Shown: positions 1-9,725, counted from the first letter of the stretch. The stretch: 64,000 bases of DNA from Fodinicurvata sp. EGI_FJ10296 (GCF_040712075.1 NZ_JBFCVL010000006.1:124001-188000); one strand, 5' to 3'. Program-made: numbers and translations. Notes: a model not told the origin generated them from the sequence alone.

Positions 1-11
1 AGGTCATCGGA

Positions 12-1145
12 TCACGCAGCCCGCCTGGAGCGTTTCACGCGGCTGGCCAGGTGGTGGGTCATCGCCCGCTGCGTGATCTGTCCGCAAGCCCGTCCGCTGT
101 CATCGACGCAGGGCAGCCACGTCACGTCATTCGCGAACATCTCCGACGCCACCTTTCGCAGATCGTCATCCAGGCCGATGACGGCCAGCAGACCCTGATA
201 GTGATCGCGGCATTGCCCGCGCATGGTCTGCGCGATTGCCCTGGATACGAGTCCGACAGGACGACGGTCCTCGTCGACCATCAGGATGGCGTGGGAATAT
301 CCATGGGCATCCATCTTTTCCATGGCGGTCTGCAGGCTGTCACCGGGCGCCACCGTCGCCAGATCGTCGCTGACGATGTCCCGCACGCGCGTCAGGTTGA
401 GACGCTTCAGAGCCCGGTCCTCACCAAGGAAGGATTCGACGAAGGCATTGGCGGGGGCAGACAGCAGGTCGTCCGGGGCGTCGTGCTGGACGAGCTTTCC
501 GGTCCGGAAAATCGCCACGCTCGACCCCATTTTTATGGCCTCGTCGATATCGTGGCTCACGAACAGGATGGTCTTCTTCAATGCTCGCTGCATCTTCAGG
601 AATTCATCCTGAATCGTTGCCCGATTAATCGGGTCGATGGCACCGAAAGGTTCGTCCATCAGCATGACCGGGGGATCGGCAGCAAGCGCCCGCGCCACGC
701 CCACCCGCTGCTGCTGACCGCCGGAGAGTTCATATGGGTATCTCTTCAGGAAGGTTTCGGCATCGAGCGCGACGATGTCCATCAGTTCGCGTGCCCGGCG
801 TGTATAGCGGGCCTTGTCCCAGCCCAGCAGGCGCGGAACGACCGTGATGTTTTCCGCGATCGTCATGTTCGGAAACAGCCCGATCTGCTGAATCACATAG
901 CCGATATTGCGGCGCAGCGTTTCGGTATCGAGGCCGGTCGTGTCCTCACCGTTGATGAAGACGCTGCCCGAGGTCGGCGGCACGATCCGGTTGATCATTT
1001 TCAGCGTCGTCGTCTTGCCGCAGCCCGACGGCCCCAGAAGGACGCAAGTGTCGCCGCCCGGCACGTCCAGAGTGATATGGTCGGCCGCGGTCACGGGTCC
1101 GTTGGGTGTCTCGAAGATCTTGGTCAGATTGTCGAGCCGGATCAT
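12..1145 (-). CDS. OpuC/ProV-type ABC transporter ATPase with CBS domains
   Basis: ATP-hydrolysing subunit of a quaternary-amine (glycine betaine/proline/choline class) importer, 377 aa. The Walker A motif GPSGCGKTT is at residues 38-46, the signature SGGQQ at 141-145 and the Walker B MLMDEP at 161-166. The C-terminal third (about 256-360) reads as a CBS-domain pair, as in OpuCA/ProV proteins, where it senses ionic strength or nucleotides. It starts at an ATG and follows the permease gene by 87 bp on the same strand. No substrate-binding protein is visible; it may lie beyond the left edge. The position behind hutF suggests uptake of histidine or a histidine-like betaine, because the rhizobial HutXWV histidine importer belongs to this ABC family. 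That substrate is inference; osmoprotectant uptake is the main alternative. Confidence 0.9.
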   Translation of the reverse strand: MIRLDNLTKIFETPNGPVTAADHITLDVPGGDTCVLLGPSGCGKTTTLKMINRIVPPTSGSVFINGEDTTGLDTETLRRNIGYVIQQIGLFPNMTIAENITVVPRLLGWDKARYTRRARELMDIVALDAETFLKRYPYELSGGQQQRVGVARALAADPPVMLMDEPFGAIDPINRATIQDEFLKMQRALKKTILFVSHDIDEAIKMGSSVAIFRTGKLVQHDAPDDLLSAPANAFVESFLGEDRALKRLNLTRVRDIVSDDLATVAPGDSLQTAMEKMDAHGYSHAILMVDEDRRPVGLVSRAIAQTMRGQCRDHYQGLLAVIGLDDDLRKVASEMFANDVTWLPCVDDSGRACGQITQRAMTHHLASRVKRSRRAA

Positions 1146-1232
1146 GGGCCGGTCCTTCCTGCTGGTCGGGACGCCGGAGCGGCGTTGAACTGTCGATCGC
1201 GTTTGCGTTGCGGTGTGATGTGATTATCGATT

Positions 1233-1898
1233 TCAGGGGCCGCCGGCCGTCACCTTCATGCCCATTGGCGTCAATCGCTTCTGCAGATAGTGCAGCGCAT
1301 AGTCCGCGATGACCGCCAGCAGGCTGACCGCCAGAGCCCCGGCAATGAGCTGGCGCGGGTCGGACTGCGAAATCCCGCGGCTGATCAACGTGCCAAGGCC
1401 GCCCGCGCCGATATAGGCGGCAATGGCCATCACGCCGATGTTCAGGACGACGGCCGTACGGACACCTGCCATGATGACCGGGATGGCGATCGGAATTTCG
1501 ACCATTCTGAGCCGCTGTGCGGCGCCCATGCCGAGGCCGCGGGCCGCTTCGCGCAGGGCGGGATCGACAGTCCGGATGGCGGTATAAGTGTTCCGGATGA
1601 TCGGCAGTTGCGAGTACAACAATACGGCGATGATTGCCGGTACTTGTCCGATACCATGGCCGATGGTCGACAGTATCGGGATCATGAGGCCGAACAATGC
1701 GATCGACGGAATGGTGATCATGATGGAAGCGACGTACAGGACGGCTTTCGCCGCGCGTTCGTTCCGCGTGATGGCGATGCCGATCGGAACACCGGTCAGC
1801 GTCGCGATACCGACGGCTATTCCCACCAGAACGCTGTGTTCGACCAATCGTGCGAAGATCAGGTCAAACTGATCGACGATGAAGAGAAGGACTTCCAA
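1233..1898 (-). CDS. OpuC/ProW-type ABC transporter permease
   Basis: Inner-membrane permease, 221 aa, the usual length for OpuCB/OpuCD-type half-permeases. It has about five to six hydrophobic segments and the cytoplasmic EAA loop (ALREAARGLGMG) that contacts the ATPase. The best start is a TTG codon at 1898, preceded by GGGAG nine bases upstream; no ATG stands near the N-terminus. It is followed on the same strand by the CBS-containing ATPase. The 226 bp upstream (1899-2124) separate it from hutF and are AT-rich, so the transporter may have its own promoter while still lying downstream of the hut genes. Function as a quaternary-amine or histidine importer is assigned by family; the substrate is not shown by sequence. 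Confidence 0.88.
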   Translation of the reverse strand: MEVLLFIVDQFDLIFARLVEHSVLVGIAVGIATLTGVPIGIAITRNERAAKAVLYVASIMITIPSIALFGLMIPILSTIGHGIGQVPAIIAVLLYSQLPIIRNTYTAIRTVDPALREAARGLGMGAAQRLRMVEIPIAIPVIMAGVRTAVVLNIGVMAIAAYIGAGGLGTLISRGISQSDPRQLIAGALAVSLLAVIADYALHYLQKRLTPMGMKVTAGGP

Positions 1899-2124
1899 GA
1901 ATTATCTCCCGTACAAGACCGGTTCGGTAGTCACCGGTCGTTCCAGGGTTTCGGCACGCTCTGTCCGCAATAGGAGCTGACGTGCTCTCTTTTTCTACTA
2001 AATGGCGAGCCGCAGGGGAAGAAAAAATCAGCTATTTGGCTATAAATTTATTATTGTTATCTTATTGATAGTGGTCGGTCATAGCGCCGGAAACGATCGA
2101 TAATCCGAAACTGTGGTGCGCGGC

Positions 2125-3525
2125 CTAACTGCGGTCGACGGTCGACCGCACCGCTTCACGAAAGCGGGTCAGAATCGCCTCCTCGCCGGGGTGCTGTCCA
2201 TCCCTGATGCGCCAATGGCCACCGACCATGACATCCCTGACCGGCAGCGTCGGTGCTGCGTACAGCGCGCCGTCGATCATGTCCGTGGGGTCGGTGGGGT
2301 CGATATGGGCCGAAGCCGGCGAGAGCGTGACCAGATCAGCCCGATACCCTTCGGCGATGCGGCCGGTTTCGCGGCCGAGAGCCTGCGCACCGCCATCCAG
2401 AGCCGCCGTCAGCATGCGGGCGCCGGCGGATCCGGTCGCGGTCGCGATTGGAATGCGACGCTGTCGGGTCAGCCGCTGCCCATAATCGAGCAGCCGGAGT
2501 TCTCCGGCGGCATTGATTTCGACGTTGCTGTCTGAGCCGACGCCGAACTTCCCGCCGGCATTGACGTAGTCGGTCAACGGGAACACGCCGTCACCGAGAT
2601 TGGCCTCGGTTGTCGGGCATAGTCCGGCGACGGCGTCGCTTGCGGCCAGTTGGCGGGTTTCGGAGGCGTCCATGTGCGTGGCATGGATAAGGCACCAGCG
2701 CCCATCCACCGGAGCATGGTTCAAAAGCCATTCGACCGGCCGCTGTCCGCACCATTCGAGACAGTCGTCGACTTCTTTCGTTTGCTCGGCGACGTGCATG
2801 TGAATGGGTGTCATCGTATCGTCGGCCTGAACGCCGGCAATGATGGCCGATAGTGACTCCGGCGTGACGGCGCGCAGGCTGTGCGGCGCCGCTCCGATCC
2901 GGATGTCGCGGGAATGCCGCTCAAGCCGGCGCAGGCGGTCAACCATATCCAGATATCCGTCGATCGTCTGGGTAAAGCGCTTTTGCTCGACCAGTGGCGG
3001 CTGGCCGCCGAAGCCGCCCTGCGCATAGAAGACGGGGAGGTGAGTGACCGCGATCCCGGCCGTCTGCGCGGCGGCGACGATCCTGCCCGACATCTCGGTC
3101 GGATCGTCATAGCTTCCGCCGTCGCGATCGTTGTGCAGGTAATGGAATTCGCCGACTGACGTATATCCGGCCTTCAGCATCTCCAGATAGGCTTGGGCCG
3201 CGATGGCCTGCAGGCAGTCGGGATCGACCGCGTTGGCAACCTCATACATCAGCGTTCGCCAGCTCCAGAAATCCTGCTTGCCGGCGCTGTGCCTTTCGGC
3301 ACGGCCGGCCATGGCGCGTTGGAACGCGTGCGAATGAAGATTGGCCAGACCCGGAATGACCGGTGCGGATATCGATTCGACCCGGGCGTCGTCAAGCGGT
3401 GGTGTCGACTGCGAGGAGCTGCCGGACGAAACGTTGTTTATGATGCCGGAATCATCGACAGACACGGTAACATCAGCGGCCCAACCTGTCGGGAGAAAGG
3501 CGTGGTCGAAGCGATAGATTTTCAT
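2125..3525 (-). CDS. hutF: Formimidoylglutamate deiminase HutF
   Basis: Amidohydrolase-superfamily enzyme of 466 aa that deaminates N-formimidoyl-L-glutamate to N-formyl-L-glutamate plus ammonia, the fourth step of the five-step histidine pathway. The metal-binding motif HSH is at residues 64-66 (LANLHSHAF), followed by IHMHVAEQ and the catalytic Asp in GVGSDSN, an arrangement typical of HutF. The longer reading frame starts at 3690, but the ATG at 3525 begins MKIYRFDHAFLPTGW, the normal N-terminus. It lies in the hut gene order after hutU, hutH and a histidine kinase. HutF normally works with HutG (N-formylglutamate deformylase), which is not in the window. An 8-bp hairpin overlaps its last codons (2131-2149) but lacks a T-run. 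Confidence 0.93.
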   Translation of the reverse strand: MKIYRFDHAFLPTGWAADVTVSVDDSGIINNVSSGSSSQSTPPLDDARVESISAPVIPGLANLHSHAFQRAMAGRAERHSAGKQDFWSWRTLMYEVANAVDPDCLQAIAAQAYLEMLKAGYTSVGEFHYLHNDRDGGSYDDPTEMSGRIVAAAQTAGIAVTHLPVFYAQGGFGGQPPLVEQKRFTQTIDGYLDMVDRLRRLERHSRDIRIGAAPHSLRAVTPESLSAIIAGVQADDTMTPIHMHVAEQTKEVDDCLEWCGQRPVEWLLNHAPVDGRWCLIHATHMDASETRQLAASDAVAGLCPTTEANLGDGVFPLTDYVNAGGKFGVGSDSNVEINAAGELRLLDYGQRLTRQRRIPIATATGSAGARMLTAALDGGAQALGRETGRIAEGYRADLVTLSPASAHIDPTDPTDMIDGALYAAPTLPVRDVMVGGHWRIRDGQHPGEEAILTRFREAVRSTVDRS

Positions 3526-3640
3526 CGATGAGTCCCGCGCCAGTTGGAGATTGGCCGACAAATCGCGCTGAAACGGCCTTGTGCCACCCCTTATTGCAGT
3601 TGGGGCAACGCCAAGGCAAGGCTGCGGCGCAATGCCGGTG

Positions 3641-5281
3641 CTATTCGCGGAAGGTCGCTGGCATCGATAGCATCGCCCGGGTGCCGGCATTCTCGCGGCT
3701 GATGAAATCGATCGTGGCGTTCATGGCCTGGGCGAGCCGCGTTGAAATGGCGAGGCCGAGTCCGACGCCGCTGCCGGCAGCATGCTCACGGTCCGACCCC
3801 TGCAGGAAAGGTTCCCCCAGTCTGAGCAGTACCTTTTTGGGCATCCCGATCCCCTGATCGGCCACTTCGGCGATCCACTGCCGCCCGTCGTCGGAAAGCC
3901 GTGTCGTCACCTCGATCGTGGAGTCAGGCGGAGAGAACTTTACCGCATTGCCGAGCAGATTGATCAGTATCTGGCGGCAATACCGGCTGTCACCGGTCAC
4001 CGGCGCCCGTTCCGGACAGTGCTGGTCGATCGAAATCGATCGTGCCTGAGCTTGCGGCGCGACCATACGCACGGCTTCGGCAATGCGGTCGCGCAAGTCG
4101 AACTGCTCTTCGACCGGTTTGATCGGCCGGGCCTCCAGGGTGCTGAGGTCGAGAATGCCCTCGATCAGGCTGAGCAGGTGATGTCCCGCCTCGTTAATGC
4201 TGTCGGCATAACCGACATAGCGGTCATCGCCCAGAGGGCCGAACATATGATCCTTCAATACGTCGCTCATACCGATGATCGCGTTGAGCGGTGTGCGCAA
4301 CTCGTGGCTCATATGGGCGAGAAACAGGGTCTTGGCCCGGCTTGCTTCCTGGGCTTCATGCGATTTCGCCAGCAGCCGGTTCTCGTATGACAGGATTTCC
4401 GACATGTCCCGGACGATCATGACGTATCGCGTGAACTTGCCCGGTTCCGCCTTGCCGATCGTGGCAAGTACAGGGAATGTTTCGCCGTTGCGCCGCATCG
4501 CGTGGGTCCGGCGCCAGTCGCCGGATGTCAGCGCATGAGCGGCGGCGGCGGCATGGTTGCGGCCGCCGCTTGTGGTCGCGAAGGTGCGGTGTTGTGCATC
4601 GGGCGGGATCAGCGGCAGCAGCGAGCCGCCGATCATTTGTTCCCGATTCCAACCGAACATCGCTTCGGCCGCTGGTGTGAATCCCGTCACCAGATAGTGT
4701 TCGTCAAGCACGACGATCGCGTCGTGGGAGGCATTGATGATTGCCGTCAGCTTGACTTCCTGGTCGCGCAGTTCCTGTGCCGTCCGGATCAGCGTCAACT
4801 CGTCTGCGACGATTGCCGAAAGCGATGAAAGGAATCGGATATCGCGGGTCGTGAACGCCCGCGGCCGGGTGTCGACGGCGGCGACGGTACCGAGCCGGCG
4901 GCCCGACGGCATGATGATCGGTGCGCCGGCATAGGCGCGAATCCAGGGCGAGGACGTGACAAGCGGATTGTCCCTGAAGCGATCGTCCTCCTGCGCGTCT
5001 GTCACGACAACCGGAAAATCGCCGCGGATGGTCTGGTCGCAGAAGGCCCAGGCCCTCGGCGTTTCGGTCTCTGCGAAGCCACGCCGCGCCTTGAACCATT
5101 GCCGGTCGGCATCGATCATGGTCACCAGGGCCGTCGGGACATCCATCGTGTCGCGGATCAGATCGACGATTCGTTCGAACCTCGGGTCCGGCGGCGTATC
5201 GAGGACACCCAGAGTGCGCAGTTCTTCGACCCGGTAGCTTTCGGCGGAGTCATCCGGTTCGTGCGATCGCTTCGCTGCCAT
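3641..5281 (-). CDS. GAF-PAS sensor histidine kinase inside the hut operon
   Basis: Soluble sensor kinase, 546 aa from the ATG at 5281. The upstream in-frame ATG at 5362 would add 27 atypical residues. From the chosen start: a GAF domain (about 20-165, containing GVLDTPPDPRFERI), a PAS domain (about 175-295), a HisKA domain with the phospho-acceptor in AHMSHELRTPLN (His326) and an HATPase domain with N box NLLGNAVKFS and G boxes DQGIGM and GVGLGLAIS. There are no membrane segments, so it must sense an intracellular signal. No response regulator is adjacent, making it an orphan kinase. It sits between hutH and hutF, same strand, with gaps of about 200 and 115 bp. A near-palindrome at 5422-5441 lies in its upstream region. 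A role in histidine or nitrogen sensing is inference from position. Confidence 0.9.
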   Translation of the reverse strand: MAAKRSHEPDDSAESYRVEELRTLGVLDTPPDPRFERIVDLIRDTMDVPTALVTMIDADRQWFKARRGFAETETPRAWAFCDQTIRGDFPVVVTDAQEDDRFRDNPLVTSSPWIRAYAGAPIIMPSGRRLGTVAAVDTRPRAFTTRDIRFLSSLSAIVADELTLIRTAQELRDQEVKLTAIINASHDAIVVLDEHYLVTGFTPAAEAMFGWNREQMIGGSLLPLIPPDAQHRTFATTSGGRNHAAAAAHALTSGDWRRTHAMRRNGETFPVLATIGKAEPGKFTRYVMIVRDMSEILSYENRLLAKSHEAQEASRAKTLFLAHMSHELRTPLNAIIGMSDVLKDHMFGPLGDDRYVGYADSINEAGHHLLSLIEGILDLSTLEARPIKPVEEQFDLRDRIAEAVRMVAPQAQARSISIDQHCPERAPVTGDSRYCRQILINLLGNAVKFSPPDSTIEVTTRLSDDGRQWIAEVADQGIGMPKKVLLRLGEPFLQGSDREHAAGSGVGLGLAISTRLAQAMNATIDFISRENAGTRAMLSMPATFRE

Positions 5282-5421
5282 TCGGTGATGATCTCGCTGA
5301 AGGTGTCTGCCCAACGCCCATCGAGGATGCATTGGATCCCGGATACCATATCCGAGCCGCATTACTCTTGTAACAGCGAAATTGATCAGAATAAACTGTC
5401 AGTTGAATGTCGCCGCTGTTG

Positions 5422-5441
5422 AAATACCGTTAACGATATTT
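5422..5441. promoter_or_regulatory. Near-perfect palindrome upstream of the kinase gene
   Basis: AAATACCGTTAACGATATTT is an imperfect palindrome centred on GTTAAC, with a single mismatched pair. It lies in the AT-rich gap between hutH and the kinase start, so it could be an operator or part of an internal promoter. No known regulator consensus is recognised. Confidence 0.35.
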
Positions 5442-5483
5442 TTCCCGGAATGATGGTGCTGCGGGGGCAAATCCCGTCCTGTT

Positions 5484-7025
5484 TCATATGGCCGCCGATG
5501 GCAGCAGGTCCACGGCCGGCGAACTGAATGCACCGCGCTCCACCAGTTGCTGCGCCGCCTCGATGTCTGGCGCCATGGTCCGATCCTCTTCCAGACGCGG
5601 CACGCTGGCGCGGATTCGCCCGTGATGCTGCTCAAGCAACACCGACGATTTCATTGGCCGGTGGAAGTCGATGCCTTGCGCGGCTGCCAGCAATTCGATG
5701 CCGACGATGCCGGCCGTATTGTCCGCCAGGGTGAGCAAACGGCGGGCGCCATGGGTCGCCATGGAAACGTGATCTTCCTGATTGGCAGATGTCGGCAAGC
5801 TGTCGGTGACCGACGGATGGGCCGCCTGCTTGTTCTCCGACGCCAGCGCTGCTGCCGTGACATGGGCGATCATGAATCCGGAATTCAGCCCCGGATCGTC
5901 GGTCAGAAAGGCCGGGAGGCCGGACTGGGCGGTATCGGTCAGCAGCGCGATGCGCCGTTCCGACAGGGCGCCGATTTCGGCTGCCGCCAGGGCCAGATGG
6001 TCGGCGGCGAAGCCGACCGGCTCGGCGTGGAAGTTGCCGCCGGAAATGACCTCATCGGTATCGGGGAATACGATCGGATTGTCGGATACGGCGTTGGCCT
6101 CGATGGCCAGCAGGCCGGCGGCGTGCCGGATCGCGTCGAGGCAGGCGCCCATGACCTGGGGCTGACAGCGCAGCGAATAGGGGTCCTGAACGCGGCCGCA
6201 GTCGAGATGACTCTGCCGGATGGCGCTGCCCTCCAGCAAATGCCGGAGGATGGCCGCGACGTCGCGCTGGCCGGAATGGCCGCGCAAGGCATGAAGGCGA
6301 TCGTCGAAGGGCGCGTCGCTGCCCTTGACGGCATCCACCGACATCGCGCCCGCGACCAGGGCGGCGGCGAAGGTGTTCTCGATCGCCACCATGCCGTGGA
6401 GCGCCAGTGCCGTGGCGGTTTGGGTACCATTGAGCAGCGCCAGCCCCTCTTTTGCCGCAAGGTCGGCCGGATGCCTGCCGACCCGTTCCAGGGCGTTGGC
6501 GGCGTCTAATTCTTCACCGTGCTGGCGGCATCGTCCGACCCCCAGCAGGACGGCGGCCATATGGGCCAGCGGCGCCAGATCGCCCGACGCGCCGACGGAA
6601 CCCTGCGCCGGAACGCATGGCAGGATATCGGCGTTCAGCAGCGCGATCAGGGATTCCAGCGTTTCCGGCCGTATGCCGGAATGGCCGCGCGCCAAAGCGT
6701 TGATCTTCAACAGCAGCATCAGCCGGACGGTAGCGTCGGTCAGGTCGGGGCCGATACCGGCAGCGTGCGACAGGACAAGATTGCGCTGCAGCCGCCCGAG
6801 ATCGGCCCTGTCGATCCGGGTCTGGGCCAACCGGCCAAAGCCCGTGTTGACGCCATAAACCGTCCTGCCCTCGACCGCGATGCGTTCGACGGTTGCGGCG
6901 GAGGCGGCGACAGCCCGCCATGCCGAACCGGTCAGGGTCAGCCGCACGGGTCCGGCAATGGCGCTGCGGCACTGCGCCAGCGTCAGCCGGCCGGGGTCGA
7001 GGTCGATCGGCGTAGCGTCGGTCAT
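5484..7025 (-). CDS. hutH: Histidine ammonia-lyase HutH
   Basis: 513 aa, the family's usual length. It deaminates L-histidine non-oxidatively to trans-urocanate, the first step of histidine breakdown. The Ala-Ser-Gly triad that cyclises into the MIO electrophile is at residues 146-148 in [14 protein letters not shown]. The upstream VYGVNTGFG and the C-terminal [14 protein letters not shown] segments are also typical. The start ATG (7023-7025) overlaps the hutU stop codon in an ATGA, which indicates translational coupling. Together with hutU and hutF it marks the operon as histidine catabolism. Confidence 0.96.
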   Translation of the reverse strand: MTDATPIDLDPGRLTLAQCRSAIAGPVRLTLTGSAWRAVAASAATVERIAVEGRTVYGVNTGFGRLAQTRIDRADLGRLQRNLVLSHAAGIGPDLTDATVRLMLLLKINALARGHSGIRPETLESLIALLNADILPCVPAQGSVGASGDLAPLAHMAAVLLGVGRCRQHGEELDAANALERVGRHPADLAAKEGLALLNGTQTATALALHGMVAIENTFAAALVAGAMSVDAVKGSDAPFDDRLHALRGHSGQRDVAAILRHLLEGSAIRQSHLDCGRVQDPYSLRCQPQVMGACLDAIRHAAGLLAIEANAVSDNPIVFPDTDEVISGGNFHAEPVGFAADHLALAAAEIGALSERRIALLTDTAQSGLPAFLTDDPGLNSGFMIAHVTAAALASENKQAAHPSVTDSLPTSANQEDHVSMATHGARRLLTLADNTAGIVGIELLAAAQGIDFHRPMKSSVLLEQHHGRIRASVPRLEEDRTMAPDIEAAQQLVERGAFSSPAVDLLPSAAI

Positions 7026-8716
7026 GAGCCGCTCTCCAGCATGGGCAGGTTGAGGCCGTTCTCGCGGGCCGAGGCGCGGGCGGTATCGTATCCGGCGTCG
7101 GCGTGGCGCATCACCCCGCTGGCGGGGTCGTTGGTCAGGACGCGCTCAAGCCGTGCCGCCGCCGCGTCGGTGCCGTCGGCCACGATGACCATGCCGGCAT
7201 GCTGGGAATAGCCCATACCCACACCGCCGCCGTGATGCAGCGAAACCCAGGTTGCTCCGCTGGCGGTGTTCAGCATCGCGTTCAGCAGCGGCCAGTCCGA
7301 GACGGCGTCCGAGCCGTCGAGCATGCCTTCGGTTTCGCGATTGGGGCTGGCGACCGATCCGCTGTCGAGGTGGTCGCGGCCGATCACGACAGGGGCCTTC
7401 AGTTCACCGCTTCGCACCATTTCATTGAAGGCGAGGCCGAGACGGGCCCGCTGACCCAGGCCGACCCAGCAGATCCGGGCCGGCAAGCCCTGAAAGGCGA
7501 TCCGCTCGCGCGCCATATCCAGCCAGTTGTGCAGATGCGGATCATCCGGAATCAGTTCCTTGACCCGTTCGTCGGTGCGGTGAATATCGTCCGGATCGCC
7601 CGACAACGCCGCCCAGCGGAACGGGCCGATGCCCCGGCAGAACATCGGCCTGATATAGGCCGGCACGAAGCCGGGAAAATCGAACGCGTCGGTGACGCCC
7701 ATTTCCTCGGCCATGGCGCGGATGTTGTTGCCATAGTCCAGCGTCGGAACCCCCATGCCGTGGAAGGCGAGCATGGCGCGAACATGCTCGGCCATGGACT
7801 CTTTGGCCGCTTTCGCGATGCGGTCGGGGTCGCTGCTGCGCGCGGCTTCGGCTTCGTCCCAGGTCCAGCCGGCGGGAAGATAGCCGTTCACCGGGTCGTG
7901 GGCGCTGGTCTGGTCGGTGACGATATCGGGCCTGACGCCCCGGCGGACGAGTTCCGGGAACACCTCGGCCGCGTTGCCAAGCAGGCCAACCGACACCGGT
8001 TTGCCGGTGTCTCGTGCCTCGTCCATCCAGGCCAGCGCCTGATCCAGGTCGTCGGTCCGGCGGTCGAGATAGCGCGTGGCGATGCGGCGGTCGATCCTCG
8101 ACGCCCGGCATTCCACCGCGATCATCGAGACCCCTGCCATGGTCGCCGCCAGCGGCTGCGCGCCGCCCATGCCGCCCAGTCCGCCGGTCAGGATCCATTT
8201 GCCCGCCAACTGGCCGCCGAAATGCTGGCGGCCGATCTCGGCGAATGTCTCGTAGGTGCCCTGAACGATGCCCTGGCTGCCGATATAGATCCAGCTTCCG
8301 GCGGTCATCTGGCCGTACATCATCAGGCCTTTGGCGTCCAGGTCCCGAAAATGCTCCCAGGTCGCCCATTTCGGCACCAGGTTCGAATTGGCGATCAGGA
8401 CGCGCGGGGCATCAGCATGGGTCCGGAATATGCCGACCGGTTTGCCCGACTGAACCAGCAGCGTCTCGTCGTCCTCAAGCGAGCGCAGGCTGTCGACGAT
8501 TCGGTCGAAGCACGCCCAGTTGCGCGCGGCCCGGCCGATGCCGCCATAGACGACCAGCTCGTCGGGATTTTCCGCGACATCCGGGTCAAGGTTGTTCATC
8601 AGCATGCGCAGTGCGGCTTCGGTCTGCCAGCTTTTCGCGCTGAGGTCCGGGCCATGGGGCGCACGCACGACGCGCCGATTCGGGCTCGCGGGACCTGCGT
8701 TTGCCTCATCCCCCAT
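7022..8716 (-). CDS. hutU: Urocanate hydratase HutU
   Basis: Converts urocanate to 4-imidazolone-5-propionate using tightly bound NAD+ as an electrophile. 564 aa from the ATG at 8716, close to the usual 555. The frame stays open to 8863, but AGGAGGG lies six bases before the 8716 ATG, which decides the start. Characteristic stretches include the Gly-rich [18 protein letters not shown], the active-site neighbourhood [18 protein letters not shown], and [14 protein letters not shown] near the C-terminus. It is the first gene of the hut operon, with hutH overlapping by four bases. A HutC-like operator lies just upstream of its ribosome-binding site. Confidence 0.96.
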   Translation of the reverse strand: MGDEANAGPASPNRRVVRAPHGPDLSAKSWQTEAALRMLMNNLDPDVAENPDELVVYGGIGRAARNWACFDRIVDSLRSLEDDETLLVQSGKPVGIFRTHADAPRVLIANSNLVPKWATWEHFRDLDAKGLMMYGQMTAGSWIYIGSQGIVQGTYETFAEIGRQHFGGQLAGKWILTGGLGGMGGAQPLAATMAGVSMIAVECRASRIDRRIATRYLDRRTDDLDQALAWMDEARDTGKPVSVGLLGNAAEVFPELVRRGVRPDIVTDQTSAHDPVNGYLPAGWTWDEAEAARSSDPDRIAKAAKESMAEHVRAMLAFHGMGVPTLDYGNNIRAMAEEMGVTDAFDFPGFVPAYIRPMFCRGIGPFRWAALSGDPDDIHRTDERVKELIPDDPHLHNWLDMARERIAFQGLPARICWVGLGQRARLGLAFNEMVRSGELKAPVVIGRDHLDSGSVASPNRETEGMLDGSDAVSDWPLLNAMLNTASGATWVSLHHGGGVGMGYSQHAGMVIVADGTDAAAARLERVLTNDPASGVMRHADAGYDTARASARENGLNLPMLESGS

Positions 8717-8731
8717 AACCAACCCTCCTAT

Positions 8732-8743
8732 TTGTATAGACAG
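8732..8743. promoter_or_regulatory. Candidate HutC operator upstream of hutU
   Basis: TTGTATAGACAG differs at two positions from TTGTATATACAA, the palindrome described for GntR/UTRA-family HutC repressors. It begins 16 bases upstream of the hutU ATG, immediately before the Shine-Dalgarno, where bound repressor would block transcription. hutC itself is encoded at 19595-20356. The match was judged from a remembered consensus, not from a motif scan. Confidence 0.55.
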
Positions 8744-8940
8744 ATTTTGCCAGTATGGCTTGTGGGTATCCTGAGTCAATCGTGGACGCGTTTGTCGCCG
8801 CGCCGTTCGAGAGCCTTGGCCGCGTGGTGTAAACTTGTGGGCCATCATTGCGATATCGGGCACCCGCGATGGTATTGATCTCGCTTGCCCGGTACTGATC
8901 GACTATGTTAAACAAAAGTAGGACTTTTGAAGGATGGGAA

Positions 8941-9342
8941 ATGATGGACAACACCGATCAGGCGACCCCCGCAAAGCGGAAGCCACGGGCGGTTTCAACT
9001 GGCCGTTCCTCGAAAGCAGAGCAATCCATTGGCGCGGGTTCAGCTACGGATAAGCGGGTTGTCGGAAAGTCACGCGTCAAGAAGTCGGGCGGTTCCTTGA
9101 TAACCACAATCCCGATCGCTGCCCGTAACCTCGCTCATGTCGAGGATGGGCAGGAATGGGCGTTTTCCGTCGAAGGCCGGAGAATCATCATGGAGCCGGT
9201 CGAAAAGGAAAAGCCGGTGCGCGTGCGCCGGCCGCGCTATACGCTCGATGAATTGCTGGACGGATCAAACCCGGATGTGCCGATGACCGATGAAGAAAAG
9301 GCATGGGATGATGCTCCGGCCATGGGGCGTGAGGCTTGGTAA
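8941..9342 (+). CDS. MazE/AbrB-type antitoxin with basic N-terminal extension
   Basis: 133 aa. The middle (about 50-95) contains SRVKKSGGSLITTIPIAAR, a swapped-hairpin AbrB/MazE DNA-binding motif. The C-terminal tail is acidic (MTDEEKAWDD), as expected for the toxin-binding segment. The first 45 or so residues are Lys/Arg/Ser-rich and probably disordered, an extension that simple MazE proteins lack. The ATG at 8941 follows GAAGGATGGGAA; an in-frame ATG directly after it is an alternative. The downstream toxin frame overlaps its end by 7 bases. Such antitoxins usually repress their own operon. The family is assigned from the motif and the partner gene. Confidence 0.75.
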   Translation: MMDNTDQATPAKRKPRAVSTGRSSKAEQSIGAGSATDKRVVGKSRVKKSGGSLITTIPIAARNLAHVEDGQEWAFSVEGRRIIMEPVEKEKPVRVRRPRYTLDELLDGSNPDVPMTDEEKAWDDAPAMGREAW

Positions 9343-9725
9343 GGCCGAATATTCCTGCTCCCGGCGAAATCTGGTGGCTTGATATGTCGCCGTCAGCGGG
9401 CAAGGAACAGAAGGGAAAACACCCCGCATTGTGCCTGTCGGCCTTCCAGTTCAACAAACGTACAGGTTTTACCTTTTTCGCGCCGATAACCACGGTCGGA
9501 AACGCCTCGCGCGGGAACGGATTTGCTGTCACCCTGCAAGGGACGGGTACGCAAACAACTGGCGTAATCCAGATTGACCAGGTAAAGGCGATGGATTGGC
9601 GCATTCGCAACGGCGCACGTTCCACACCGGGCGAGAGAATTCCAGCCAATCTGCTCGAAGACGTGCTTGAGCGCTTCGGCCCAATTTTCGGCCTGGGACT
9701 GCTTGAAGCCGACGAAACGGGATGA
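9336..9725 (+). CDS. MazF/PemK-type endoribonuclease toxin
   Basis: 129 aa. The N-terminal pattern PAPGEIWWLDMSPSAGKEQKGKHPALCLS and the later FFAPITTV are the conserved PemK/MazF core; members cleave mRNA at short sequence motifs. There is no ATG near the N-terminus. The reading starts at a TTG at 9336, overlapping the antitoxin stop region, so translation is probably coupled to the antitoxin. The gene looks intact. Whether this toxin is active is not decidable from the sequence. Confidence 0.82.
   Translation: MVRPNIPAPGEIWWLDMSPSAGKEQKGKHPALCLSAFQFNKRTGFTFFAPITTVGNASRGNGFAVTLQGTGTQTTGVIQIDQVKAMDWRIRNGARSTPGERIPANLLEDVLERFGPIFGLGLLEADETG

Noticed and set aside
51-1223. Long plus-strand open frame of 390 codons opposite the ABC ATPase
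   Set aside because: It is antisense to a clearly recognisable gene, has no family features, and its length is explained by high GC content.
2131-2149. Terminator at the end of hutF
   Set aside because: The 8-bp stem with a 3-nt loop overlaps the last codons and is not followed by a T-run in the minus-strand direction.
7103-8878. 591-codon plus-strand frame opposite hutU
   Set aside because: Composition and lack of motifs mark it as a shadow of hutU, which has full catalytic signatures and a strong ribosome-binding site.
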